From TMED78 sp036337035 (GTDB lineage: Bacteria > Pseudomonadota > Gammaproteobacteria > Steroidobacterales > Rariloculaceae): a stretch of DNA of 64,000 bases. The notes under the pieces are model-generated. The model was not told the DNA's origin. It made no database searches and was given only the letters and a program-made list of their open reading frames with translations. How positions within the stretch are numbered: position 1 is the first letter of the stretch; the number at the start of each line of letters is the position of its first letter. Both the position numbers and the translations under genes were made by a program. The DNA lies in contig JAYZFC010000007.1 of NCBI GenBank assembly GCA_036337035.1, forward strand, positions 44,712 to 108,711. The letters run 5' to 3'. Below are positions 25,348-34,468 of this stretch, piece by piece.

Positions 25348-26121
25348 CTAAATTATTGCTGAAGTAATCAAATAGTCTAATATTAACACTGCTACTGCAG
25401 AACTAACTACAGTTCTTGTTGTTGCGAGCCCAATTCCTTCTGCAGAAGGAGAGCAAGTATAGCCTTCATATACAGCTATTAGACTTGCTGCTATACCAAA
25501 AACTATGCTTTTAAAAATACCTTCAGTTATATCAGTTAAGTCAACATTTGAAATAAGCTGTGACCAGAAAACACCTGAATCCACTCCCATTAGATTAATA
25601 GCTACTACACATGTTCCAGCTATACCAATAACATTAAATATTGCTGCTAGTAATGGCATCGATAAAATTCCTCCTATAAATCTAGGAACAACTACATAAT
25701 CAATAGGATCAACTGCCATCATTTCCATAGCTGATAGCTGATCAGTAGTTCTCATTAAACCAATTTCAGAGGCAATTGCTGTTCCAGCACGACCAGAAAA
25801 TAATAAAGCTGTTACCACAGGACCAAGCTCTTTGAATAGGCCTAAAGCAGAAATAGCTCCCACTGATGTTTCAGCATCAAACTTTGCTAGCGAATCATAC
25901 CCTTGTAGGCCAAGCACCATTCCAACAAAGAAGGCAGAGACCATTATAATCACTAAGGATAAAGTTCCTGCATTATATATTTGCTTTATAACTAGATCAG
26001 TTCTTGTAAAGATAATTCTAGGCAAGGATGAAGAAATATTAATAAAAAAAATTGTTATTTTACCGGCTCTACTAATAGCTAATCCTATTGATAATAGAAG
26101 ATTAATTATCCATTTATTCAT
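25348..26121 (-). CDS. mlaE: Phospholipid ABC transporter permease MlaE
   Basis: MlaE is the permease of the MlaFEDB lipid transporter. The 257-residue protein has five to six hydrophobic segments and the family signatures GMVLGLQGYDSLAKFDAE, ALLFSGRAGTAIASEIG, TDQLSAMEMMAVDPIDY and the C-terminal GIGLATTRTVVSSAV. It overlaps the mlaF 3' end by 8 bases, consistent with coupled translation. Confidence 0.97.
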   Translation of the reverse strand: MNKWIINLLLSIGLAISRAGKITIFFINISSSLPRIIFTRTDLVIKQIYNAGTLSLVIIMVSAFFVGMVLGLQGYDSLAKFDAETSVGAISALGLFKELGPVVTALLFSGRAGTAIASEIGLMRTTDQLSAMEMMAVDPIDYVVVPRFIGGILSMPLLAAIFNVIGIAGTCVVAINLMGVDSGVFWSQLISNVDLTDITEGIFKSIVFGIAASLIAVYEGYTCSPSAEGIGLATTRTVVSSAVAVLILDYLITSAII

Positions 26122-26998
26122 AATTTTTTTCTCGGTTATGCTTCTTTCCAGAGCTTAGAGGATTCATAATTTCCTCTTCAGAATTTTTAACATTTGAAAG
26201 CATTTGATCAAAATAATCATTAGCTGGGAAGTGAAAAGGTACTGGCCCATCAGCAATACCATTAATGAACTGTTGAACTAGTGCTGACTTATCAAGATTT
26301 ATTTGCTGAGGTGTTCCTGATGCAATAATCTCTTTATCTGCAATTATATAAGTCCAATCTGATACTGTTGCCGTCTCAGCAACATCATGAGAGACTATTA
26401 TACTAGTTATACCTAAAGCATCATTTAAATTTCTTATTAATCTTAATACCACGCCCATTGAAATTGGATCAAGACCATTGAATGGCTCATCATATATTAA
26501 TAGGCTTGGGTCTAAGGCTATTGCTCTTGCCAGCGCCACTCTTCTTGCCATACCACCTGAAAGTTCTGATGGCATCAATTTATATGCTCCTCTTAAGCCT
26601 ACTGCATGAAGCTTCATAAAAACAATATGCTTAATTAATTTTTCTGGGAGTTTAGTATTTTCTCTTAGTGGGAAAGCAACATTATCAAATACATTAATAT
26701 CTGTTAGAAGTGCTCCTTGTTGGAATAGCATACCCATGCCCTTGCGAAGCTCATATAAATTTTTATTTGAAATTTTATTAATATCAAGACCATTAACTAC
26801 AATATTGCCTTTGTCAGGTTTTAATTGACCTGCAATCAGACGTAAAAGAGTAGTTTTCCCGGTTCCGCTAGGACCCATAATAGCGGTTATCTTTCCTTTA
26901 GGAATAGATATATTTATATCATTAAAAATATGATTATTGCCTCTTTTAAAGCTCAGATTTTTAATTTCAACCATATTGTCACTAAATTTCTCTGTCAT
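26114..26998 (-). CDS. mlaF: Phospholipid ABC transporter ATPase MlaF
   Basis: The 294-residue ATPase has Walker A GPSGTGKTTLLRLIAG near residue 43, signature LSGGMARRVALARA, Walker B LLIYDEPFNGLD and the switch histidine in IIVSHD. It powers lipid movement by MlaE. It heads mlaFEDCB. The start is ATG 26998; Met9 (26974) is an alternative. A C-terminal extension past residue ~245 (PVPFHFPANDYFDQM) is typical of MlaF, where it contacts neighbouring subunits. ibaG and murA, which often follow mlaB, are absent. Confidence 0.97.
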   Translation of the reverse strand: MTEKFSDNMVEIKNLSFKRGNNHIFNDINISIPKGKITAIMGPSGTGKTTLLRLIAGQLKPDKGNIVVNGLDINKISNKNLYELRKGMGMLFQQGALLTDINVFDNVAFPLRENTKLPEKLIKHIVFMKLHAVGLRGAYKLMPSELSGGMARRVALARAIALDPSLLIYDEPFNGLDPISMGVVLRLIRNLNDALGITSIIVSHDVAETATVSDWTYIIADKEIIASGTPQQINLDKSALVQQFINGIADGPVPFHFPANDYFDQMLSNVKNSEEEIMNPLSSGKKHNREKNYE

Positions 26999-27135
26999 AA
27001 GGAAAATTTTACATAAAAAATCAAAATTATTTCCAATAAATTTTGCACAGCCTTAATATTAGGTTACATTTTACTATGGAAGGCCTTAATAGAATATTTA
27101 AAAATAGAATATTATTAGTTCTTTGAGGAAAAGAG

Positions 27136-27546
27136 ATGAAAAATATTGAATTATTTAAGCTAAAAGAGCTTAATATTGTAAAGAGAGGTGATGGAGTAGA
27201 GACAACTTTATTAGTTGGTGAGCCTAATTGTGATGGCGCTGCTTTTACTTCAGGCATAACCCGTTTTCCAGCTGAAAAGAAAGTTCCTCTTCACCATCAT
27301 AATTGTGATGAACAAGTCACTATTTTGGAAGGATTAGCAATTGTTGAGGCTGATGGAATTAAAACTCCACTCAAGCCTTACGATACAACTTATGTAAAAG
27401 CAGGCATTCCTCATAGGTTTATTAATATTGGTAAAGAGCCTCTTCTCATTTTATGGATATACAGCAAAAAGAATGTAACACGAACTTTTACAGAAACAGG
27501 GGAAACTGTTAAGCACCTATCTTCATCAGATGTGGTATCTAAATAA
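27136..27546 (+). CDS. Cupin-domain protein
   Basis: The 136-residue single cupin has the metal-binding motif 1 PLHHHNCDEQVTILEG and motif 2 PHRFINIGKEP, so a metal-dependent small-molecule enzyme or binding protein is likely. A GAGG ribosome binding site precedes ATG 27136. The stop overlaps the start of the next gene (TAATG), so the two are translationally coupled, implying a shared pathway, perhaps catabolism of a hydroxy acid. The substrate is not evident. Confidence 0.8.
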   Translation: MKNIELFKLKELNIVKRGDGVETTLLVGEPNCDGAAFTSGITRFPAEKKVPLHHHNCDEQVTILEGLAIVEADGIKTPLKPYDTTYVKAGIPHRFINIGKEPLLILWIYSKKNVTRTFTETGETVKHLSSSDVVSK

Positions 27547-28598
27547 TGTTTTTAACAACTTCAAGCAATTTAAAAGATTTTATATCTCGGTGCTTATCTT
27601 CTTGTTCTATCTCTAATAAAGAATCAAAAATTATTTCTGATTTAATGACTGAAGCTGATTTAAGAGGTGCAGATGGGCACGGAATTTTTAGATTACCTCA
27701 GTATGTAAAGCGAATAAGGGCAGGAGGGATTAATATCAACCCAAACATAAATATTGCCAAAGACCACGCATCTACTGCTTTAGTTGATGGTGATAATGGA
27801 ATGGGACATCTTGTAATGCAATATGCTTCTGATTTAGCAGTTAAGAAAGCACTAAATACAGGTATTGGATGGGTAGGTGCTAACAATAGCAACCATGCTG
27901 GGCCTGCCTCTCTATATGCGAGCATTCCTATGAGTAGTGATATGATTGGAATTTATATTGCAGTTGGCAGTGCAAATCATTTGCCTCCATGGGGAGGCAT
28001 AGATATGTTATTGAGTACTAACCCAATAGCTATAGCTATTCCAGCTTTGAACGAAAAACCTATTATTTTAGATATGGCAACAACTGTTGCTGCATATGGG
28101 AAGGTTAAAATGGCTGCTGAAAAAGGTGAGAGCATACCTGAAGGTTGGATGATTGATAAATCAGGATATCCAATTACAGATCCTAAGAAATCATCAGAAG
28201 GTTTTTTGCTTCCTATTGGTGATTATAAGGGTTATGGTCTTTCGCTAGTGTTTGGGATTTTAGCAGGAACTCTAAATAATGCAGCTTTGGGTAAAGATGT
28301 TATTAATTTTAATAGTGACTTTATTACCCCAACAAATACTGGCCAATTAGTTATTGCGATATCAATAGATAGATTTACAGAGATAAACATTTTCAAAAGA
28401 AATATTGATAGCATTATTAGATCAATGAAAGGATCTGCAACTTTGCCAGGTATTGATGAAATTAGGCTCCCTGGAGAGGGCAGCTGGAAAATAAGAGAAA
28501 ATCGTAAGAAAAGTGGAATTCCTATCCATTTAGATTTAAAGAAAAAGTTAGATAAGTTAGCTAAAGAGCTTAAAGTTTTACCGCTATTATCAATTTAG
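27546..28598 (+). CDS. Malate/L-lactate dehydrogenase (Ldh2) family oxidoreductase
   Basis: This family oxidises 2-hydroxy acids such as malate, L-lactate, ureidoglycolate or sulfolactate with NAD(P). Motifs are DLRGADGHGIFRLPQYVKRI near residue 38 with the catalytic His, GWVGANNSNHAGPASLYA near 113 with the second His, and DYKGYGLSLVFGILAGTL. Length 350 residues is normal. Start and stop overlap with the cupin gene indicates a two-gene operon. Substrate cannot be decided within the family. Confidence 0.9.
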   Translation: MFLTTSSNLKDFISRCLSSCSISNKESKIISDLMTEADLRGADGHGIFRLPQYVKRIRAGGININPNINIAKDHASTALVDGDNGMGHLVMQYASDLAVKKALNTGIGWVGANNSNHAGPASLYASIPMSSDMIGIYIAVGSANHLPPWGGIDMLLSTNPIAIAIPALNEKPIILDMATTVAAYGKVKMAAEKGESIPEGWMIDKSGYPITDPKKSSEGFLLPIGDYKGYGLSLVFGILAGTLNNAALGKDVINFNSDFITPTNTGQLVIAISIDRFTEINIFKRNIDSIIRSMKGSATLPGIDEIRLPGEGSWKIRENRKKSGIPIHLDLKKKLDKLAKELKVLPLLSI

Positions 28599-28600
28599 AA

Positions 28601-28640
28601 GCATTTATAAGAACTTATAAGCATTTAGAAGCAATTAGAG
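28601..28640. repeat. Degenerate 20-base tandem repeat in a convergent gap
   Basis: Two consecutive 20-base units beginning GCATTTA (28601 and 28621) match at about 15 of 20 positions, with a further partial GCATTTT at 28639. The first unit contains TTATAA-GAAC-TTATAA. It lies between the convergent ends of the Ldh2 and glyoxalase-like genes and may be simple slippage. Confidence 0.4.
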
Positions 28641-28657
28641 CATTTTAAATACTACTA

Positions 28658-29077
28658 CTACCATTCACCCCTATTCTCCATTGATAACCATGGTTCTTTT
28701 AGTGGTAGCGGATCTCCCTTTTGAAGTAATTCAATAGATATATTATCTGGTGACTTTATAAAGGCCATTTTTCCATCTCTTGGAGGCCGATTAATATTAA
28801 CTCCTTCCTTAGTAAGTTTATCGCATAAGGAATAAATGTTATCTACTTCATAAGCAATATGGCCAAAGTTTCTACCTTCACTATATTTTTCTGCTTCCCA
28901 ATTATAAGTTAATTCCAGAGGGCAGTCTTCTTGTCCTTCAGGGGCAACAAAAATTAATGAGTATTTAAATTCTGGCCTATCTACTCTTTTTATTTGTTTT
29001 AGCCCTAATTTATTACAAAAGAAGTCTAGAGATTCTTCAATATTGGTAATTCTTATCATCGTGTGTAGATATTTCAT
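28658..29077 (-). CDS. Glyoxalase I-like VOC-family protein
   Basis: The 139-residue protein has two beta-alpha-beta VOC repeats and closely resembles lactoylglutathione lyase (GloA): YLHTMIRITNIEESLDFFCN with an N-terminal metal His, PLELTYNWEAEKYSEGRNFGHIAYEVD with Glu and His ligands, and a C-terminal SIELLQKG glutamate. ATG 29077 is preferred because CGGAGC lies six bases upstream; upstream in-frame starts give an odd extension. The likely role is methylglyoxal detoxification with glutathione, which gshB makes. Confidence 0.85.
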   Translation of the reverse strand: MKYLHTMIRITNIEESLDFFCNKLGLKQIKRVDRPEFKYSLIFVAPEGQEDCPLELTYNWEAEKYSEGRNFGHIAYEVDNIYSLCDKLTKEGVNINRPPRDGKMAFIKSPDNISIELLQKGDPLPLKEPWLSMENRGEW

Positions 29078-29211
29078 TATTGCTCCGAAAAAATATTTTA
29101 ATAAAACCATATATTAGCAATTTTATGAACCTATTACCTTTAAGAAGAAATTTTTACTAAACCATGCGATAATGAAAAAATAAAAATTAAAAAAAAGAAG
29201 AGTATACTTAT

Positions 29212-30195
29212 ATGCCAAATTTTCAAGGGATTCCAATTATTACATCAGGTTTAAAGTATAGAACAGAGCATGGTTTTAATGCTATTAAAAATGGAATCAA
29301 AAAGAAATCAGAAAAAGTAGAGGTAAGCCTGAAAAAGCCTTCTTGGCTAAAGGCTAAGATACCTGGAGGGGAAGGTTTTAGTAAAGTTAAAAAAATAGTA
29401 GATAATCATTCATTGTCTACAGTCTGTGAAGAATCATTTTGTCCTAATATTGGTGAGTGCTGGGATAATGGTACAGCAACAATTATGTTAATGGGCTCGG
29501 TTTGTACAAGAGCATGTAAATTCTGTGCAGTGGATACAGGAAATCCTAATGGTTGGCTAGATTTAAATGAACCTCAGTTAGCTGCTAAGTCAGTAAAGCT
29601 AATGGATTTAAAGTATGTGGTTTTAACTTCTGTAGATAGAGATGATCTTCAAGATGGTGGAGCACAGCATTATGCTAATTGTATTCAATCTATAAAAACT
29701 CTCTCGCCTCAAACTACTGTAGAGGCATTAACTCCAGATTTTTCTGGAAGTCTTTCTTCATTAGAAGTTTTGCTAGATTCAGGATTAGAGGTATTTGCTC
29801 AAAATGTAGAAACAGTAAAAAGATTGACACATTATGTTAGAGATATAAGAGCTAGCTATGAACAAACTTTAAGTTTGCTTTCAAATGCAAAGAAGATAAA
29901 ACCAGATGTATTAACTAAAACTAGTTTAATGGTCGGTATAGGGGAAAAAGATTACGAAATAAAACAAACTTTAGAAGATTTAATTGAGGCTAATGTTGAT
30001 ATTGTGACAATTGGACAGTATTTAAGACCTACAATTAATCACCTGCCAGTTGATAGGTATGTTAGCCCAGAAATTTTTCAGCATTATAGAAAATGGGGAA
30101 TAGATTTAGGATTTTTAGAAATAGTATCGGGACCGCTTGTTAGATCAAGTTATAGAGCAGATAGAGTTTTTGAAAAAAATAATGTAGGTTTATGA
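29212..30195 (+). CDS. lipA: Lipoyl synthase
   Basis: LipA is a radical SAM enzyme that inserts two sulfurs into protein-bound octanoyl groups to make lipoate. The auxiliary cluster cysteines are in VCEESFCPNIGECW, the radical SAM cluster is CTRACKFC, and the C-terminal serine ligand lies in VRSSYRAD. Length 327 residues is normal. lipB is not adjacent here; the gene is followed by sohB after 22 bases. Confidence 0.98.
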   Translation: MPNFQGIPIITSGLKYRTEHGFNAIKNGIKKKSEKVEVSLKKPSWLKAKIPGGEGFSKVKKIVDNHSLSTVCEESFCPNIGECWDNGTATIMLMGSVCTRACKFCAVDTGNPNGWLDLNEPQLAAKSVKLMDLKYVVLTSVDRDDLQDGGAQHYANCIQSIKTLSPQTTVEALTPDFSGSLSSLEVLLDSGLEVFAQNVETVKRLTHYVRDIRASYEQTLSLLSNAKKIKPDVLTKTSLMVGIGEKDYEIKQTLEDLIEANVDIVTIGQYLRPTINHLPVDRYVSPEIFQHYRKWGIDLGFLEIVSGPLVRSSYRADRVFEKNNVGL

Positions 30196-30217
30196 TTTAA
30201 TATACAAAGAGAGCATT

Positions 30218-31195
30218 ATGATAGATTTTCTTTCCATTTATGGTATTTTTTTAGCTAAATTAATTACAGTTTTTATATTAGTTGTATTTGGTCTAATTTT
30301 AATTATCTCAAGCATGAAAAAGAATCCGAAGTCTGAGGGATTAAAAATAGAGAGCTTAAATAAAAGATATCAGGATCTAGAAGATTCCTTAAGGTTAATA
30401 GTCGATGGCTCTGAAAAATTCAAAAAGGATTCTAAGTTAAGGAAAAAGACAGATAAATTATTTTTAAAGAAAGGATCAAAAAAACCAAGAATTTTTGTTT
30501 TAGATTTTAAGGGAGATATAAGAGCTTCGGATACTGCTTCGCTAAGAGAAGAGGTATCAGCAATCCTTTCAATTGCTAATAAAAAAGATGAAGTTTTAGT
30601 TAGATTAGAGAACCCAGGAGGAACAGTTCATGAGCATGGATTAGCTGCTTCACAATTAATGAGGATTAGAGAAAAGGGGGTACGTTTAGTAATTTCTGTA
30701 GATAAGGTTGCTGCAAGTGGAGGCTATTTAATGGCCTGTGTAGCAGACCATATAATAGCGGCTCCATTTGCTATTATTGGTTCAATTGGGGTCATAGCAC
30801 AGATTCCAAATTTCAATAGATTGCTAGAAGAGAAGGGTATAGATTTTGAGCAAGTTACTGCTGGTAAGCATAAGAGGACTTTAACTATGTTTGGGAAGAA
30901 TACTGATGCTGCTAGGGAGAAGATAAAGGAAGAATTAGAAGATGTTCATGATTTATTTAAAAATCAGATAGAAGAGTATCGACCTAATATTGATCTCGTC
31001 AAGGTTGCTACAGGAGAACATTGGTACGGTATTAGAGCTTTGAATTTAAATTTGATTGATACAATAAAAACAAGCGATGATTATCTTATAGAAAGGTCAA
31101 AAAAGAGAGACTTGTATTTAGTATCCTATAAAAGGAAGAGCTCATTAAAGGATCGATTGTTAGGTGATGCAGAAAGTTTATTATCTAGATTTTAA
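30218..31195 (+). CDS. sohB: Inner-membrane S49-family peptidase SohB
   Basis: The 325-residue protein has an N-terminal transmembrane helix (about residues 8-30), an S49 N-terminal region and the peptidase domain. The catalytic serine is in VAASGGYLMACVADH and the general-base lysine is probably the one in AGKHKRTLTMFG. SohB resembles a short SppA signal peptide peptidase. It is followed by a rhomboid gene after 12 bases, giving a pair of membrane proteases. Confidence 0.92.
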   Translation: MIDFLSIYGIFLAKLITVFILVVFGLILIISSMKKNPKSEGLKIESLNKRYQDLEDSLRLIVDGSEKFKKDSKLRKKTDKLFLKKGSKKPRIFVLDFKGDIRASDTASLREEVSAILSIANKKDEVLVRLENPGGTVHEHGLAASQLMRIREKGVRLVISVDKVAASGGYLMACVADHIIAAPFAIIGSIGVIAQIPNFNRLLEEKGIDFEQVTAGKHKRTLTMFGKNTDAAREKIKEELEDVHDLFKNQIEEYRPNIDLVKVATGEHWYGIRALNLNLIDTIKTSDDYLIERSKKRDLYLVSYKRKSSLKDRLLGDAESLLSRF

Positions 31196-31207
31196 TTACA
31201 AATAAAA

Positions 31208-31894
31208 ATGATACCTTTAAGTGATGATAATCCAGCTTATTCTAGACCTTATGTAACTCTAATAATTTTATTTATATGTCTATTTATTTTTCTCATACAA
31301 ATTTCTCTTCATGAAGTTAATGATAGAAATTTTATTTATGCACTAGGCTTTATACCTGCTGTAACTTTCGGACATGCAGAACTTCCTTCCGAGTTAGTGT
31401 GGATTCCTTCATCATTGACAATTTTTAGTTCAATGTTTCTTCATGGGGGCTTCTTCCATCTTGCAGGTAATATGCTGTATTTATGGATTTTTGCTGATAA
31501 TGTTGAAGATCGAATGGGGCATAAAAACTTCTTTATTTTCTATTTTCTTTGCGGGTTTGTTGCTGCTATGACTCAAGCGCTACCAGAAATTGGATCAACT
31601 ATTCCTATGATTGGGGCTAGTGGAGCTGTTTCAGGTGTTTTAGGAGCATATGTTTTTCTTTACCCTAAGGCTAAAATACTTGTGGTTATCCCTTTTTTTA
31701 TTTTTTATACTCTAAGACTACCTGCTTTTATTGTTTTAGGAGCTTGGTTTTTAGGTCAACTTATGAGCTCTTTTCAGGTCGATGATGGATCTGGAGGCAT
31801 AGCTTTCAGAGCTCATATAGGGGGATTTATAGCAGGAATTCTTCTGATTAGATTTTTTGTTAGCAAGAAAATAAAACATAGACATACTGTTTAA
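31208..31894 (+). CDS. Rhomboid-family intramembrane serine protease
   Basis: The 228-residue protein has about six transmembrane segments. The catalytic serine is in GASGAVSGVLGAY and the histidine in RAHIGGFIAGI; HLAGNMLYLWIFADNVED is the conserved HxxxN region on an earlier helix. A large periplasmic L1-like loop lies around residues 40-75. It cleaves transmembrane substrates in the membrane; these are unknown. It sits between sohB and a transporter gene, all on one strand. Confidence 0.93.
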   Translation: MIPLSDDNPAYSRPYVTLIILFICLFIFLIQISLHEVNDRNFIYALGFIPAVTFGHAELPSELVWIPSSLTIFSSMFLHGGFFHLAGNMLYLWIFADNVEDRMGHKNFFIFYFLCGFVAAMTQALPEIGSTIPMIGASGAVSGVLGAYVFLYPKAKILVVIPFFIFYTLRLPAFIVLGAWFLGQLMSSFQVDDGSGGIAFRAHIGGFIAGILLIRFFVSKKIKHRHTV

Positions 31895-31909
31895 TTAGAG
31901 GGAGTAAAT

Positions 31910-33235
31910 ATGACTAGTTTAGCTGATCGTTTATTTAATTTTAAAAAAAATGAGCTTACCTCGGTTCTATATGCTTCGTTATTATATTTTTGTATTTTAT
32001 GCGGTTATTTTTTTCTAAGACCTGTAAGAGAGGCTATGGGCATTTCAGGAGGAATGGGGCAATTGAGATGGTTATTTATAATTACATCGTTTGTCTCTCT
32101 AGGTTTAGTATTAATTTTTAGCGGTATAGTTAGCCAATTGAATAGGAGCAAGTTTATACCTATTGCCTACTCTTTTGTTATTTTCTGCCTCATCTGCTTT
32201 TCGGGGCTTTTATTTTATGATGCTAATTCAGGTGGAGGGTTTATTGGGTCTAGTGTTGAAACTATTTTTGCTAGAAATATAGGCTATGTTTTCTTCGTAT
32301 GGTTAAGCGTCATCAACCTTTTTGTTAATAGTCTTTTTTGGGCCTTTATGGTTGATATTTTTAATGTAGATCAAGGAAAGAGAATATTTGCATTTATTGG
32401 AATTGGTGGAACTTTAGGTGCGATTTTTGGTGCTTGGGCAACAGATATATTAAGTAGCATGAGCACTTCTTCATATCTTCCTGTAGTCCTAATGTTAATC
32501 GGCGCCTTATTTTTTTTCCTATCAATAATAATTATGAAGAAGTTAGATAAATCAAATAAAGTCTCATCTTATTCTAATATTAATGATGATCATAAAACTA
32601 ATAATCCAATTGGAGGAAGTTTTTCTGATGGCTTTTATGCAGTATTTTCTTCGCCATATCTACTAGGAATTGCTGCTTATATAGTTCTTATGGCTGTTTC
32701 TAATACTATGATCTATTTTACTGTTGCTCAAGGAGTTCTTGATAATAATGATACATTTAGTCAAAGAGTAGAAGGGTTCGCTCAATTTGATATGTTAGCT
32801 CAGATAGCTACTCTATTTACTCAGATATTTATAACTACTAGGATTATAAGAAAGATCGGAGTTGGGTGGACTTTATCTATTTTGCCATTAGTTACTATGG
32901 CTGGTTTTGTTGTTCTAGCTATTTGGCCCGTTTATGGATTAGTTGCAATATTCCAAGCATTACATAGAGCAACAAGATATGCTATTTCAAGACCAGCTAG
33001 AGAAACGCTATTTAGCGTAATTTCTCCTTCTGAAAAATATAAAGCCAAGCCTTTAATTGATGTTTTCCTTTATAGAGGCGGTGACGTAGCTGGAGCGGGA
33101 ATTGATGGAATGTTAAGATCTTTAGGAGCTTCTTTAACATGGGTAGCTTCTGCCACAGTTCCTTTAGCAATAGCTTGGTGTTTCTTGTCAATTTCTTTGG
33201 GTAATGCTCAAAAAAAGAAAAATAAGAAACAATAA
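31910..33235 (+). CDS. MFS-like transporter of the NTP/NDP-exchanger type
   Basis: The 441-residue protein has about ten to twelve hydrophobic segments. The N-terminal YFFLRPVREAMGISGG and the later RATRYAISRPARETLFSVIS and YKAKPLIDVFLYRGGDVAGA resemble proteins annotated as nucleotide (ATP/ADP translocase-like) transporters, which occur in intracellular bacteria and, as a divergent branch, in free-living gammaproteobacteria. Nucleotide transport is therefore not proven. A GGAG ribosome binding site precedes ATG 31910. yrfG, a nucleotidase gene, follows, a suggestive context. Confidence 0.7.
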   Translation: MTSLADRLFNFKKNELTSVLYASLLYFCILCGYFFLRPVREAMGISGGMGQLRWLFIITSFVSLGLVLIFSGIVSQLNRSKFIPIAYSFVIFCLICFSGLLFYDANSGGGFIGSSVETIFARNIGYVFFVWLSVINLFVNSLFWAFMVDIFNVDQGKRIFAFIGIGGTLGAIFGAWATDILSSMSTSSYLPVVLMLIGALFFFLSIIIMKKLDKSNKVSSYSNINDDHKTNNPIGGSFSDGFYAVFSSPYLLGIAAYIVLMAVSNTMIYFTVAQGVLDNNDTFSQRVEGFAQFDMLAQIATLFTQIFITTRIIRKIGVGWTLSILPLVTMAGFVVLAIWPVYGLVAIFQALHRATRYAISRPARETLFSVISPSEKYKAKPLIDVFLYRGGDVAGAGIDGMLRSLGASLTWVASATVPLAIAWCFLSISLGNAQKKKNKKQ

Positions 33236-33248
33236 TTTTTATTTTTTT

Positions 33249-33926
33249 ATGACTAGTAATTTAATCAATATAGATTGGAGCTCTATTGATAATATATTTG
33301 TTGATATGGATGGAACCATACTCGATCTAGCTTTTGATAATTTTTTTTGGTTAGAGGCCATTCCAAAAAAATATGCAAATCAAAATAGAATAACTTTGGA
33401 AGAATCTAAAGCTATTCTTTTTCCAAACTTTAAATCTAAAGAGGGATATTTAGAATGGTACTCTATTGATTATTGGTCTGAAGAGCTACAGCTAGATATA
33501 TATTCTATAAAATGGGAGTATAAAAATAGGATCAAGTATTTGCATAGAGCAAAAGATTTTTTAAAAATTTGTAAAGATATGAATAAAAATATTTTTCTAG
33601 TAACTAATGCACACCCAAGAACTTTAGAAATTAAAAATCATATGACATCAATTGAATTAATGGTTGATAGATCAATTAGCTCATTTGACTATTCTTTCCC
33701 AAAAGAAAATATAGAGTTTTGGAATAGTCTAAATAAAGATACTTATTTTGACCCATCCCGAACAATTTTTATCGATGATAATGAGGCAATGCTAAAATCA
33801 GCAAAAAATTTTGGTATTACAAATCTTTTAGGTATAAGAACTCCAGATTCTGGAAAGCCTGCTAATCATATATTGAATTTTAATTCAGTAGATGGCCTCT
33901 ACGAAATTATAGATAAATACATTTAA
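33249..33926 (+). CDS. yrfG: HAD-superfamily GMP/IMP nucleotidase YrfG
   Basis: The 225-residue protein matches YrfG along its length: IFVDMDGTILDLAFDNFFW is HAD motif I, FLVTNAHPRTLEIK is motif II and FIDDNEAMLKSAKNFGI is motif IV. YrfG hydrolyses purine mononucleotides (GMP, IMP). ATG 33249 gives the family N-terminus; an earlier in-frame start would overlap the transporter gene. It probably ends the operon running from lipA. Confidence 0.9.
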   Translation: MTSNLINIDWSSIDNIFVDMDGTILDLAFDNFFWLEAIPKKYANQNRITLEESKAILFPNFKSKEGYLEWYSIDYWSEELQLDIYSIKWEYKNRIKYLHRAKDFLKICKDMNKNIFLVTNAHPRTLEIKNHMTSIELMVDRSISSFDYSFPKENIEFWNSLNKDTYFDPSRTIFIDDNEAMLKSAKNFGITNLLGIRTPDSGKPANHILNFNSVDGLYEIIDKYI

Positions 33927-34118
33927 TTCTTGCAAAATTATGATTTACAGGTTACAAAGTAAATATCTAGTTTAGAAATTTCTCTTTTTTGTTCTCCTTT
34001 TATATATTTTGTGAGCTATTTATTAAGGTTTTTCTAAATTTTTTTGATCATAGGCTTGATCAATTCATCATTAGTTTATCCTTTTTAAAAAATGAGTTTT
34101 ATATGGAGGTAATTTAAG

Positions 34119-34448
34119 TTGAGTAGTGATCTTATAGTGCATACGACCGATGACAATTTCGATTCAGATGTTATTAAATCTGATAAGCCCGTTCTTATAG
34201 ATTTTTGGGCGGAATGGTGTGGCCCTTGTAAAATGATTGCCCCACTGCTAGATAATATTGCTGAAGATTATAAAGACCGTCTTAAGGTAGTTAAATTAAA
34301 TATAGATGAGCATCAGAAGATTGCTCCAAAATATAATGTAAGGAGTATACCTACTCTCTTAATTATTAAAGATGGAGAAGTTGCTGGTCAGCAGATAGGC
34401 GCAGTTTCAAAAGCGCAATTAACAAAACTTATAGAAGAAACTATATAA
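34119..34448 (+). CDS. trxA: Thioredoxin 1
   Basis: The active site FWAEWCGPCKMIAPLLD and the PTLLIIKDG cis-proline loop identify a classical 109-residue cytoplasmic thioredoxin. It reduces ribonucleotide reductase, MsrA, MsrB and others. The start is TTG, fixed by GGAGG nine bases upstream and by agreement with E. coli TrxA N-terminus. rho follows after 20 bases, the conserved trxA-rho pair. The 192-base gap upstream, with two TTGATCA copies 12 bases apart near 34040-34060, should contain the promoter. Confidence 0.98.
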   Translation: MSSDLIVHTTDDNFDSDVIKSDKPVLIDFWAEWCGPCKMIAPLLDNIAEDYKDRLKVVKLNIDEHQKIAPKYNVRSIPTLLIIKDGEVAGQQIGAVSKAQLTKLIEETI

Positions 34449-34468
34449 AATTTATATAAGGAGCATAC

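Noticed and set aside
28601..28640. CRISPR-like or regulatory repeat array
   Set aside because: Only two imperfect 20-base units without spacers, AT-rich, best explained by slippage.
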